NCBI GenBank assembly: GCA_021809365.1
Contig: JAKBAC010000041.1
Location: 1-20,448, forward strand
Source of the DNA: Planctomycetota bacterium
Lineage (GTDB): Bacteria > Planctomycetota > Phycisphaerae > WQYP01
Length of the DNA stretch: 20,448 nt
Reading direction: 5' to 3'
Shown: piece after piece, positions 1 to 7,631 of the stretch
How the letters are laid out: each line of letters opens with the position of its first letter
How positions within the stretch are numbered: the stretch's first letter is position 1
Translations under genes and position numbers: made by a program
The notes under the pieces: model-generated
What the model was told of the DNA's origin: nothing
The model's input: the letters and a program-made list of their open reading frames with translations, nothing else
Database searches by the model: none

Positions 1-90
1 GATCGTCTTTCCACCCCCGTCACCCGTCCTCCGCTTTCCTCCGCCGCCTCTGTGGTTCAAACGTCCGTAGATTGCGTTACGTCGTTATGC
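1..90. repeat. Degenerate repeat DNA at left edge, inverted relative to the right-edge island
   Basis: Read on the minus strand, this stretch has the same kind of sequence as the island at the right end of the window. The 14-mer AACGCAATCTACGG occurs here on the minus strand (about 65-78) and on the plus strand at about 20205-20218. A 'TTTGAACCACAGAGG' phrase on the minus strand at about 50-64 resembles 'TTTGAACCACGAGG' near 20049. No coding potential is convincing here. It is probably the end of another repeat island that continues outside the window. Confidence 0.5.
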
Positions 91-163
91 CATGATGATC
101 GCCAACCCAGATTTTCCCTCCGCTCGCCTCCCCTTCCTCGTGCTGGATCGCCATGTCGCACAG

Positions 164-325
164 GGAACTCGCAGTGAGCGGGGACAGCGGTGGTGTGAGC
201 GAATCTGGACTGCCATCGCCACCTGCACGCAGCAACAACGCAGTGTCTTTGAATTCCTGTATCAGACCGTCAACAACCACTTTGCTGGATTGCCAACCCC
301 CTCGCTTCTCCCATCAGGCCCGTGA
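164..325 (+). pseudogene. C-terminal remnant of an IS66-family transposase
   Basis: The reading frame ending at 325 carries GTRSERGQRWCERIW followed by IATCTQQQRSVFEFLYQ and ends AGLPTPSLLP. This pattern (GT-S-G-RW-ERI, T/C-QQ-RSVFEFLY, then a proline-rich PSLLP tail) is how IS66-type transposases (TnpC) end. Only about 53 residues remain of a protein normally around 500 residues. The sequence 5' of about 164 does not continue the family and merges into repeat DNA, so the element was truncated at its 5' side. The stop codon overlaps GTGAACGGCTAC (320-331), which might be what is left of the right terminal repeat, although no partner can be checked. The family call rests on recognition of the C-terminal pattern, not on an alignment. 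Confidence 0.6.
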
Positions 326-457
326 ACGGCTACTAAAAAGTTAAGGATTTGGCCCCGAGAGACCTGGCAGAATCTGTCACAGGCCCGGCACCGGGGTGTG
401 GCCATTTTTTCGGGCGACCGCGATAACTGCCTGCTGCGGAAATGCCGGTTGGTTCCT
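326..457. other. Non-coding stretch between IS66 remnant and SDR gene
   Basis: No gene is visible. It contains the phrase GGGGTGTGGCCATTTTTTCG starting at 393, preceded by a short CACC/GGTG inverted repeat, so it might act as a weak plus-strand terminator. A 21-of-24 match to the 24 bases from 393 lies at 7684, and GCGGAAATGCCG (436-447) recurs inverted at 7713-7724, which suggests a dispersed repeat more than a dedicated terminator. No clear terminator hairpin is seen for the minus-strand operon that ends at 458. Confidence 0.4.
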
Positions 458-1255
458 TCAGGGAGTGGAATCTTGCATCAGGGCCGAGCGGCCACCGTCA
501 ATTAATACAGTTACTCCAGTCATAAAGGCGGCATGGCTGCTGGCCAGAAAGGCGCAGAAGGCGCCAATTTCCTCCGGGGTGCCCAAGCGATGGACGGGAT
601 GCAGATTTTCCGTGCGCCGCCGCTCGGCCGCCGGATCGGGAAAACTTTGAAACCACACATCATTTCCGGGAGTATCAATAAAACCCGGCGCAATACCCAC
701 CGCGCGGATCACCGGTCCCAATTCAATGGCCAAAGACTGCACCATGGCGGTCAGGCCGGCCTTGGCAACATTGTATGGAAAGCATCCGGGAATGGTGGAG
801 TAGGCGTGATTGGAGGAAATGATGATTATCACAGGTGATCGCCCGGAGCGCAGATTGCCCGCAGCCGCCTGGCACAGCCGCCAATGCGATGCCAGATCCA
901 GTTCCATGCAATCGTTCCAGTCCGCCTCCGAACAGCCTTCCACTCCCCGAAAAACATTGCGGCCGGCATTCGATACCAGAACATCGATTCCACCGAGGCA
1001 TTGCGCGGCCTTAGAGGTAAAGGTCCTCAGTTGATCGGAATTCCGCAGATCCGCCTGAAGATAAAAGGCTCTGCGGCCCGCTTGCTCCACAGATTTCCGA
1101 AATTGCGCCGCTTCAGGACTGTCGGCGGAACGGGTGCCGCATCCGGCAACATCGCAACCTGCCGCCGCCAATACTTTAGCAATGGCCGCGCCGATGCCGC
1201 TGGACACACCGGTGACCAGCGCACGCTTATCGGAAAGATCAATGTTGAGCGCCAT
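458..1255 (-). CDS. SDR-family oxidoreductase (KduD/sugar dehydrogenase-like)
   Basis: This is a classical short-chain dehydrogenase of 265 residues. It shows the nucleotide-binding TGVSSGIG (residues 15-22), the SNAG motif (95-98), Ser148 and the YNVAK catalytic pair Tyr161/Lys165, and a C-terminal FMTGVTVLIDGG. The catalytic-tetrad Asn normally found in the 'NL' segment appears as Asp120 (ELDLAS), which is unusual. Arg42 after the second beta strand hints at NADP(H), but weakly. The start is supported by AGGAG 5 nt upstream, which overlaps the stop of the preceding dehydratase gene, so the two are tightly coupled. In this cluster it probably oxidises a sugar or a keto-deoxy acid; it might also act as the KduD partner of the KduI near 18 kb. 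The exact substrate cannot be read from sequence. Confidence 0.9.
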   Translation of the reverse strand: MALNIDLSDKRALVTGVSSGIGAAIAKVLAAAGCDVAGCGTRSADSPEAAQFRKSVEQAGRRAFYLQADLRNSDQLRTFTSKAAQCLGGIDVLVSNAGRNVFRGVEGCSEADWNDCMELDLASHWRLCQAAAGNLRSGRSPVIIIISSNHAYSTIPGCFPYNVAKAGLTAMVQSLAIELGPVIRAVGIAPGFIDTPGNDVWFQSFPDPAAERRRTENLHPVHRLGTPEEIGAFCAFLASSHAAFMTGVTVLIDGGRSALMQDSTP

Positions 1256-1263
1256 AGCTGCTC

Positions 1264-2430
1264 CTATACGTAAAAGTTTTCACGTTTATTGAGTTCCCGG
1301 ATTCCCGGATGCTTTTCCATTTCAGCTTCGATCAGATCCACACCCAATCCCGGTTGCGTTGACAAATGCAGCATTCCCTGCCGCACGTCAATCGGATGGG
1401 TAAGCACCGCATCGCGCCACGGCACATCGTTGACCATAAACTCCTGGCGGAAGAAGTTGGGAATGGCCGCGCAGACATGCCCGCTGGCCAACGTACTCAA
1501 GGGGCCGTTGGGATTATGCGGTGCCACCAGCACGTTGTATGCTTCCGCCATGGTGGCAATGCGCTTCATCTCACTGGGGCCGCCGCAACGGGTAATATCG
1601 GGCATGATAATATCGCAGATGTGGTTCTCCAGAACCCTGCGAAATCCATGGCGTGTATAGTGTCGCTCGCCAACACAGATGGAAACTCCGCCGGGTAAAC
1701 GTCGTCGCAGAGCCAAAAGTGTCTCGGCGGTTTCAGGTCCGGCGGGTTCCTCGTACCAGGTCATGCCGATGGGGGCAAGTCGTTCCGCCATCTGTACCGC
1801 CATTTGACCATTGAGCATGGCATGTGTTTCCAGCATGATGTCAAGGTCTGGACCTACGGCATCGCGCACCGCCTGCGCGACGGCTACAGCCCGATCCTGC
1901 TGCTCGCGTGAAAGCGACAGATTGGTGGCAAGGTCTGTACCGTACAGATAATTCGTGTGTTGGAATGGATCAAACTTCAGGCCGGTAAAGCCCATTTCCT
2001 TAACGCGCCGCGCCTGCCGGGCATAGTCTTCCGAGCTGTGGCCTCCACCGGTAAACCAGTAGTTGGCATATAACAGTATTTCCGTGCGGAACGCCCCGCC
2101 CAGTAATTCATACATCGGCACTTTAAGAACCTTGGCCTTAAGGTCCAGCAACGCCATATCCAGACCGCTGATACCGCACATACTGGCACCGGTAGGGCCG
2201 ATCCAGTTCAGATCGCGGTAGAGCTTGGTCCAGATGAAATCGGTGCGCATGGGATCCAACCCGATGACGCGCTGGCCGACATGTTGCGCCGCCGCCTCAA
2301 TGATCGGGCTGCCGGGCCAATTGGTGGCTTCACCCACGCCGGTATGACCGGTATCGGTGTAAACCTTCATCATGGTCCAGTTGTATTTGACGCCTTCGAC
2401 CAGCCAGACTCGAACATCAGTAATTTTCAT
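1264..2430 (-). CDS. Enolase-superfamily sugar-acid dehydratase (galactonate dehydratase-like)
   Basis: The 388-residue protein belongs to the mandelate racemase/muconate-lactonizing group. It has an N-terminal capping domain, then a barrel with Glu201 and His203 in LETHAMLN, Glu227 in YEEP, Glu255 in CVGER and His305 in APHNPNGP. This matches the layout of D-galactonate and D-mannonate dehydratases, where an Asp-x-His pair supplies a metal ligand and the base; here the first ligand is Glu instead of Asp. Length is close to DgoD (about 382). Such enzymes remove water from an aldonic acid to give a 2-keto-3-deoxy acid. It lies between the RraA-like gene (62 nt upstream) and the SDR gene (8 nt downstream). 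AGGAG lies 10 nt before the ATG, inside a possible hairpin. The class is certain; the substrate (galactonate, fuconate, rhamnonate or other) is not. Confidence 0.92.
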   Translation of the reverse strand: MKITDVRVWLVEGVKYNWTMMKVYTDTGHTGVGEATNWPGSPIIEAAAQHVGQRVIGLDPMRTDFIWTKLYRDLNWIGPTGASMCGISGLDMALLDLKAKVLKVPMYELLGGAFRTEILLYANYWFTGGGHSSEDYARQARRVKEMGFTGLKFDPFQHTNYLYGTDLATNLSLSREQQDRAVAVAQAVRDAVGPDLDIMLETHAMLNGQMAVQMAERLAPIGMTWYEEPAGPETAETLLALRRRLPGGVSICVGERHYTRHGFRRVLENHICDIIMPDITRCGGPSEMKRIATMAEAYNVLVAPHNPNGPLSTLASGHVCAAIPNFFRQEFMVNDVPWRDAVLTHPIDVRQGMLHLSTQPGLGVDLIEAEMEKHPGIRELNKRENFYV

Positions 2431-2431
2431 C

Positions 2432-2458
2432 TGATTAAATCTCCTTTAAGAGTAATCA
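2432..2458 (-). promoter_or_regulatory. Hairpin holding the Shine-Dalgarno of the dehydratase gene
   Basis: In the minus-strand transcript TGATTA and TAATCA form a perfect 6-bp outer stem. Inside it CTCT can pair with GGAG around a TAAA loop, so the AGGAG ribosome site is within the stem, just ahead of the ATG at 2430. It is AT-rich and weak, but could dampen translation of the dehydratase relative to the upstream RraA-like gene, or simply be chance. Confidence 0.3.
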
Positions 2459-2492
2459 TTATTCCAGAATACATTCCATTGCTCATGCTTCA

Positions 2493-3185
2493 TTACAAAA
2501 TGCCAAAACGATCCCAGGCTTCCTGTGCCAACATACCATTTTTAATAGCCTCAAACACGGTTCGTTCACCATGAGCCTTTTCCAGCGCTTTGGTGAAAAC
2601 TTCCACCTCTATGTCGCGCGGCACCACGCACACGCCGTCCATATCGCCGAAGACAACGTCGCCGGGATTTACCAGCACATCGCCCAAGTTGATCCGGCAG
2701 CGGAAATCCACCACTTTTCCGCGCGGGCGTTGATCCTGCGCATATCGCCCCATGGAAAATACCGGAAAATTCAATGCCAAAATTCCGCGCGTATCGCGTG
2801 AATAGCCGTTGACAACCGCTCCCACCGCGCCGCGATTGCGCGCAGCCGTGCTCATCAATTCACCCCAAAGCGCATAGCTCGGAGATGAACCGGAGCAGAT
2901 ATACACCTCGCCGGGCTGCAGCGTATCCAAGGCTCGCAGCATCAGGCCGAAAGGGCGGTTCAGTACGTCGGTCGGACGACCGGGGCCTTCCCCCCCCTGA
3001 TCATCCATCTCCAATACCGGCATGGCGCGGCCGGCAACAATCATGTCCTGGCGGAGCGGTTGCAGGTTCGGCGGTAAAAATTGCCTGCCATATCCCATCA
3101 TGTCCATGATGTCTCCCACAACCGCGGTATAAAGATCCGTGCGGCAAAGGTTGAAAAGTTCCGTATCTGATTTCCAGTTTGGCAT
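2493..3185 (-). CDS. RraA-like / HMG-aldolase family protein
   Basis: The protein has 230 residues, the usual size for the RraA-like/4-hydroxy-4-methyl-2-oxoglutarate (HMG) aldolase fold. Diagnostic residues are visible: GELMSTAARNRGAVGAVVNG followed by Arg130-Asp131, and GDVVFGDMDGVCVVP (from about 175). In the aldolase members the RD pair and nearby acidic residues bind a divalent metal and pyruvate. The usual 'DG' before the RD motif is 'NG' here. In this catabolic cluster a class II pyruvate aldolase cleaving a 2-keto-3-deoxy sugar acid is more likely than RNase E inhibition. The start has a good AAGGA 5 nt upstream. It follows the UlaG-like gene after 133 nt, a gap large enough for its own promoter, and that gap contains an 18-bp palindrome. 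Confidence 0.88.
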   Translation of the reverse strand: MPNWKSDTELFNLCRTDLYTAVVGDIMDMMGYGRQFLPPNLQPLRQDMIVAGRAMPVLEMDDQGGEGPGRPTDVLNRPFGLMLRALDTLQPGEVYICSGSSPSYALWGELMSTAARNRGAVGAVVNGYSRDTRGILALNFPVFSMGRYAQDQRPRGKVVDFRCRINLGDVLVNPGDVVFGDMDGVCVVPRDIEVEVFTKALEKAHGERTVFEAIKNGMLAQEAWDRFGIL

Positions 3186-3214
3186 GATATTCCTTCTAAA
3201 AGATAAAAGTTCAA

Positions 3215-3232
3215 TGGATCAGCACTGATCCA
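3215..3232. promoter_or_regulatory. 18-bp palindrome upstream of the RraA-like gene (candidate operator)
   Basis: TGGATCAG-CA-CTGATCCA is a perfect inverted repeat with 8-bp arms and a 2-bp centre, 30 nt before the start codon at 3185. No T-run follows it on either strand, so it is more like an operator for a dimeric repressor (LacI or GntR type) than a terminator. No regulator gene is present in the window to pair with it. Confidence 0.4.
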
Positions 3233-3318
3233 AAATAATTCAATCCAGCCTTATTAAAAAATCGAATTTCATATCCCCAAAATCGCATGACAGGCAAGCG
3301 GTTTTCGATGCGGCCGGA

Positions 3319-4191
3319 TCAAGCCACCTTCACACCGTTTCTCCCTGATTTTTTCAACAAAGTTAATTTGCCGCGTTGGAACACGATCCCGTGTTGCGCG
3401 GGATATTTAGCCTTCAGATATTCCATGAAGTGCCGGGGATCCTGGGCGTTAAATGTAAACATGTCAAAGTGGATCGGAGCCACCAGCCCCGGGCCGATAT
3501 TGCCTGCCAGATCCACCGCTTCCTGAAACGTCATATTTCCAATACAGCCGCTCGTGAGTCTGCGGGCATCGCGTCCGTTTATCGGCAGCAACATCAGATC
3601 CGGTTTGATCCGCCGCAAATAAGCGTGCATTCCCTCATACAGACACGTATCACCGGCGTGATAAATAGTCCATCCATCGCCCTTGATGACATAACCGAGA
3701 AAGGGATGGAGTCCGGTTTTTTTGTCGCGATCAATAAATTCGTGTGCGGCGGGAATGGCGCTGATGGTGATCGGGCCGATGCGCGCGGGCTTTTTTACAT
3801 CCACCCCGATCATCCGATTTGCTGAAATTCCCAAGTCGCGTATCAATCCCCGGCGAACCAACTCCGGTACCACAAATATCGCGGTCGGTGAGGCCTTGGC
3901 CAGCGCCGGCCAGGATGGTCGGTCAATATGATCCAGATGATCATGCGTGCCGCAGACGATGTCGGCATGATCCACCTGATCCGTCGTCAGTGGGGGTGGC
4001 ACAGTGCGTTCCGGGATGGCTGTAAAAAATACATCCAGAAAAATAATCCTTCCGGCCAGTTTGATTACAAAACCGGATTGACCGAACCACCACAACGCCA
4101 CGGTTCCGCGCGGCGGATCGAAATCCCGAATTTCGCGGCGCAATTTTTCCGAAGCCGGTGATGTACGACTGCCTTGTACGTTACGGACCAA
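3319..4191 (-). CDS. Metallo-beta-lactamase-fold hydrolase, UlaG-like (possible lactonase)
   Basis: It shows the MBL-fold signature HDHLDH (His83, His85, Asp87, His88 counted from the start used here), a third ligand region with His150 (AAHEF), HAGDT with Asp181, and His241 in IHFDMF. The N-terminal GTVALWWFGQSGFVIK and LLPINGRDARR are typical of the UlaG (L-ascorbate-6-phosphate lactonase) subgroup rather than of glyoxalase II or beta-lactamases. I chose a TTG start at 4191 because GGAGG lies 8 nt before it; an alternative in-frame TTG at 4224 would begin 4 nt after the transporter stop but has no well-placed ribosome site. A lactonase role would connect the SDR (sugar to lactone) and the dehydratase (acid substrate). 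This is inferred from context; other phosphoester or lactone substrates are possible. Confidence 0.87.
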   Translation of the reverse strand: MVRNVQGSRTSPASEKLRREIRDFDPPRGTVALWWFGQSGFVIKLAGRIIFLDVFFTAIPERTVPPPLTTDQVDHADIVCGTHDHLDHIDRPSWPALAKASPTAIFVVPELVRRGLIRDLGISANRMIGVDVKKPARIGPITISAIPAAHEFIDRDKKTGLHPFLGYVIKGDGWTIYHAGDTCLYEGMHAYLRRIKPDLMLLPINGRDARRLTSGCIGNMTFQEAVDLAGNIGPGLVAPIHFDMFTFNAQDPRHFMEYLKAKYPAQHGIVFQRGKLTLLKKSGRNGVKVA

Positions 4192-4228
4192 CGATCCATC
4201 CTCCGGATAACACAGTACTTTCAAACCT

Positions 4229-6019
4229 TTACCAAAACCACCAATTCAGCAGGGCTGTCAATACCAGCGCCAGAATACCCAGCGCAATGGGCTTTTTCCA
4301 CCAGGGAAGAGCAATATCCTGTTTCGGTTTGGGTGTGAGTTGATAGACCAGCCCCACGAGTTCCTCGTCTTTCTTCTTTTTAGTAATCAGACTGACCAAT
4401 ACCGTAGCGCCCGCCCCGGCACAAAAGGACCACAGAGCCCCCCAGAACGCGCCGGAGGTGCTGTTGTTGTAATGATGCCATAGCGGCAGGCCCGGATAGG
4501 AGCGGAATATCCACAAAGTCAGCGATGTTCCGGTGCCCACCAACAAACCCCAGAGACCACCGGCGGGCGTGGTAAACGAGGCGAACATGCCCAATAGAAA
4601 TACCGCAATCAATGGTGCGTTGACCACGCCGAATATCGTCTGTGTATACCCCATGATTCCCGACTGATGCCGCACCACATACGCGAATCCCACGCTGATC
4701 GCGACGCCCAAAAATGTCAATATGCGGCCAACCCATAGATAGTGTTTGTCCGGGGCGTTGGGACGGATAAACACGGCATATAAATCATAGGTCACCACGG
4801 TATTGAAGGCCGTGACGTTTCCCGCCATGCCGGACATAAACGATGCCATCAAAGCCGTCAGCCCCAGTCCCAACAAGCCGGCGGGATAATATTTTGCCAT
4901 CATCAGCGGCATGACATTATTGTAGGATTCGGTGGGCGGAATAATGTGGCCGTGGATCACCGCGTTTCCCGCATATAAATGCGGTAGCAGCGGTAGCGCC
5001 AGCACGCCGGGAAGAATGACAATGAAGGGGAACAGCATTTTGGGGAATGCGGCGAGCAAAGGTGTCCGTTGAGCGGAATTCATATCCTTAGCCGCCAACG
5101 CCCGCTGCACCACCAGAAAGTTGGTACACCAGTAGGAGAATCCCAATACAAAGCCCAGGCCCAGAACAATGCCGGGCCAGGTGATGTGCATGGGATTATT
5201 TGGCGTCAACGTGTGATAAAATGTATGCAGCCACTGACTGCCGCGCAATTGCGGTATCGCCCGCGCGGGTTGTGTGGCGGCGACGGCGATCTGATCGGGT
5301 GTCAGAAACGGCAAAGAATGTGTGGCCAACCAGTTCTTAAAATGCGTCCAGCCGTGATTGGCGATTAATGCAATAATCGTCATAGGCGCAATACCCAGCA
5401 CGATGAGGAAGAATTGCAGCACCTCGTTATAAATACTGGCGGTCAATCCGCCCAGGAACGTGTACACCAGCACGACCGCCGCCGAAAACCATACACTGGG
5501 GGTAAAATGCCATCCCAGAAAGTCCTGCAATACCACCGCCAGTGCGTACATGCTGATACCGGAAATGGCCGGAGTGAATATGGCAAATGTAAAAGCGTTG
5601 ATAAATCGAGCGCCCTCGTTGTAGCGCTTCTTCAAAAACTCCGGCACGCTGCGGACTTTGCTGCCATAAAAAAACGGCATCATCGCAATGCCCATAAATA
5701 CCATCGCGGGAATCGCCAACCAATAATAATGGCAGGTCATCATCCCATATTCATAACCCTGCTGGGACATTCCCATGACTTCCAACGCGCCGAGATTGGC
5801 GGAAATGAAGGCCAACCCGGTAATCCACGCCGGAATGCGCCGGCCAGAGAGAAAAAAATCTTCGCTGGTCTGGTGCCCCTTGCCCGTGATCACACCAATC
5901 CCGATCACAAACAGCAGATAAACAACTAAAATCGCGATGTCAATGGAATGAAGATGGATGATCGCGCCGGAATGCGACGGTACTGTTGATAAAACGGCAA
6001 GCAGGGTGTTTCTTTCCAC
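4229..6019 (-). CDS. Sodium:solute symporter (SSS family), sugar-type
   Basis: The product, about 596 residues, is a polytopic membrane protein with about a dozen or more hydrophobic segments. It begins with a helix (SIDIAILVVYLLFVIGIGV), followed by SEDFFLSGRRIPAWITGLAF, then SANLGALEVMGMSQQGY and RSVPEFLKKRYN. These are hallmarks of the SSS/SGLT family, in which transport of a sugar, sugar acid or other small solute is driven by Na+. I place the start at the GTG at 6019 because GGAG lies 6 nt upstream; an in-frame GTG at 6073 would add 18 residues without a good ribosome site. It is the first gene of the catabolic cluster and most likely brings in its substrate. The specific solute cannot be read from sequence. 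Confidence 0.92.
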   Translation of the reverse strand: MERNTLLAVLSTVPSHSGAIIHLHSIDIAILVVYLLFVIGIGVITGKGHQTSEDFFLSGRRIPAWITGLAFISANLGALEVMGMSQQGYEYGMMTCHYYWLAIPAMVFMGIAMMPFFYGSKVRSVPEFLKKRYNEGARFINAFTFAIFTPAISGISMYALAVVLQDFLGWHFTPSVWFSAAVVLVYTFLGGLTASIYNEVLQFFLIVLGIAPMTIIALIANHGWTHFKNWLATHSLPFLTPDQIAVAATQPARAIPQLRGSQWLHTFYHTLTPNNPMHITWPGIVLGLGFVLGFSYWCTNFLVVQRALAAKDMNSAQRTPLLAAFPKMLFPFIVILPGVLALPLLPHLYAGNAVIHGHIIPPTESYNNVMPLMMAKYYPAGLLGLGLTALMASFMSGMAGNVTAFNTVVTYDLYAVFIRPNAPDKHYLWVGRILTFLGVAISVGFAYVVRHQSGIMGYTQTIFGVVNAPLIAVFLLGMFASFTTPAGGLWGLLVGTGTSLTLWIFRSYPGLPLWHHYNNSTSGAFWGALWSFCAGAGATVLVSLITKKKKDEELVGLVYQLTPKPKQDIALPWWKKPIALGILALVLTALLNWWFW

Positions 6020-6113
6020 GGAATTCTCCAAACCACCGATTGTTGAAGCGGCTACCCTAATACTTCGCGTCACAGCCCATCTTCTGATTCTGGACGGCTA
6101 TTTTAGAAAAAGC

Positions 6114-6141
6114 ATATTAGCACCAAGTGCATTGGCGTCAA
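6114..6141 (-). promoter_or_regulatory. Candidate sigma70-type promoter for the symporter cluster
   Basis: On the minus strand TTGACG (6136-6141) and TAATAT (6114-6119) are separated by 16 nt, about 90 nt upstream of the GTG start. The -35 is five of six to consensus and the -10 four of six. Its place just after the thrC stop codon (6170) makes an internal promoter for the sugar-acid cluster reasonable, but it is unproven. Confidence 0.35.
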
Positions 6142-6169
6142 TGGCCCCTCGTTATCACATGCCCGCCCC

Positions 6170-7624
6170 TCAATACTCCACAAACGGCAAGGTTGCCGCA
6201 GTTGGCACATATCCAATTGCGTGGCTATTGGCCAGGGTGTTTTTGTCCATGCCCAGGGCTTGCACAATCGCGTCCAGATCATCGGCGACCTTTATGGGCT
6301 TGTTGCTCATCTTGCCCCATGTTGGCTGCGCTTCAGGCTGTTTGGCCTGTTTGGTGTTCACGCCGGTGTGATAATAAACGGTTGCATCCGGATCTTTCAG
6401 GCCATGACCCGTGAGCACGCACGCGACGCGCTCATGACGGGAAATAATCCCGCGGGCCAGCAATTGCCGCAATCCGGCGATCGTGGCGGCACTGGCGGGT
6501 TCGCAGCCAAAGCCGAAGCGTCCAACCATCGCCTTGGCTTCCAGAATTTCCTCATCGGTCACCTGCGCCACCACCCCCTTCATCACATCCAGGGCGCGCA
6601 GGGCTTTTTTGAGATTCACCGGGTGGCCAATTTCAATGGCCGACGCCACCGTATGGGCGTGTACGCCGTTGCGCTCCATGCGTTGATAATGCTCGGTGAT
6701 TACCGCCTGATTGACTCGCCCGCCATTCCACCGCAGTCCGCCGGCCACCAGTTCATGCAGCGTGTTGGCACCCGTCGCGTTAATGACCGCCAAACGCGGA
6801 ATGCGCTTGAGCAATCCTAGATACTTCAATTCTGAAAATGCCTTGCCAAACGCGGAGCAATTTCCAAGATTCCCGCCCGGCACAATAATCCAATCCGGTG
6901 ATTCCCAGTTCAACGCCTCAAGAATGCGATACATGATGGTCTTCTGTCCCTCCAGGCGGAAAGGATTCACGCTGTTCATCAGGTACAGGCCCAATTGCCC
7001 GCTGACCTGGCGCACCCGGGCCAGGCACGTGTCGAAATCCCCTTCAATTTGTAAGGTGCGGGCACCATAATCCAGCGCCTGCGAGAGTTTGCCGAACGCG
7101 ATTTTCCCCGATCCGATAAACACAATTCCCTGAAACCCATTCATCGCAGCGAACAGTGCCAATGATGCTGATGTGTTGCCCGTACTGGCGCAGGCGACCC
7201 TTTGCGCCCCGACGAGCCGGGCATGAGTAAATGCGGCGGTCATGCCATTATCCTTAAAGCTGCCCGATGGATTCATCCCTTCATATTGCAGCCAAAGTTG
7301 CCCCGGCCACATCCCCAGATGTCGGCCCAGACATACCGCATTCTGTAAAAACGTCTGCCCTTCACCAACGGTGCATACCATCGCATCGGATGCGAAAGGA
7401 AGCAAATCGCGAAACCGCCAGACACCGGAATAATCCAGCGGAAACCGCCGATTTTGCCAGCGCGATTGAAAGTCCCGCAGCGTTTTGGGTAGTGCCGCCT
7501 GACTCCAATTGTAGTTGATGTCCATCAACTCGCCGCACTTGCCGCAGGCGGTAAGCGTCTGCCCCACATCATACGTGGCGGCACAATCCGGATTGATACA
7601 CTGCTGATAAGCGATGGTTTTCAT
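6170..7624 (-). CDS. thrC: Threonine synthase
   Basis: PLP-dependent enzyme converting O-phosphohomoserine to threonine, the last step of threonine synthesis. The 484-residue protein starts with a zinc-ribbon-like CINPDC...CGKCG (Cys9, Cys14, Cys27, Cys30), as in the longer archaeal/bacterial form of the family. Other marks are MNPSGSFKDNGMT with the PLP lysine Lys124, ASTGNTSASLA, the phosphate-binding PGGNLGN, and a GCEPASAA segment near the C-terminus. The C-terminal tail (after about residue 425) is extended and lysine-rich, unlike the catalytic core. The ATG at 7624 has no Shine-Dalgarno, but a good -10 ends 7 nt before it, so the message may be leaderless. It lies between trpS (213 nt upstream) and the symporter (150 nt downstream) and is probably transcribed on its own. 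Confidence 0.95.
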   Translation of the reverse strand: MKTIAYQQCINPDCAATYDVGQTLTACGKCGELMDINYNWSQAALPKTLRDFQSRWQNRRFPLDYSGVWRFRDLLPFASDAMVCTVGEGQTFLQNAVCLGRHLGMWPGQLWLQYEGMNPSGSFKDNGMTAAFTHARLVGAQRVACASTGNTSASLALFAAMNGFQGIVFIGSGKIAFGKLSQALDYGARTLQIEGDFDTCLARVRQVSGQLGLYLMNSVNPFRLEGQKTIMYRILEALNWESPDWIIVPGGNLGNCSAFGKAFSELKYLGLLKRIPRLAVINATGANTLHELVAGGLRWNGGRVNQAVITEHYQRMERNGVHAHTVASAIEIGHPVNLKKALRALDVMKGVVAQVTDEEILEAKAMVGRFGFGCEPASAATIAGLRQLLARGIISRHERVACVLTGHGLKDPDATVYYHTGVNTKQAKQPEAQPTWGKMSNKPIKVADDLDAIVQALGMDKNTLANSHAIGYVPTAATLPFVEY

Positions 7625-7631
7625 GTAATGA

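Noticed and set aside
77..280. Minus-strand 67-codon frame at left edge
   Set aside because: It is antisense to the IS66-like remnant and shows no recognisable family pattern.
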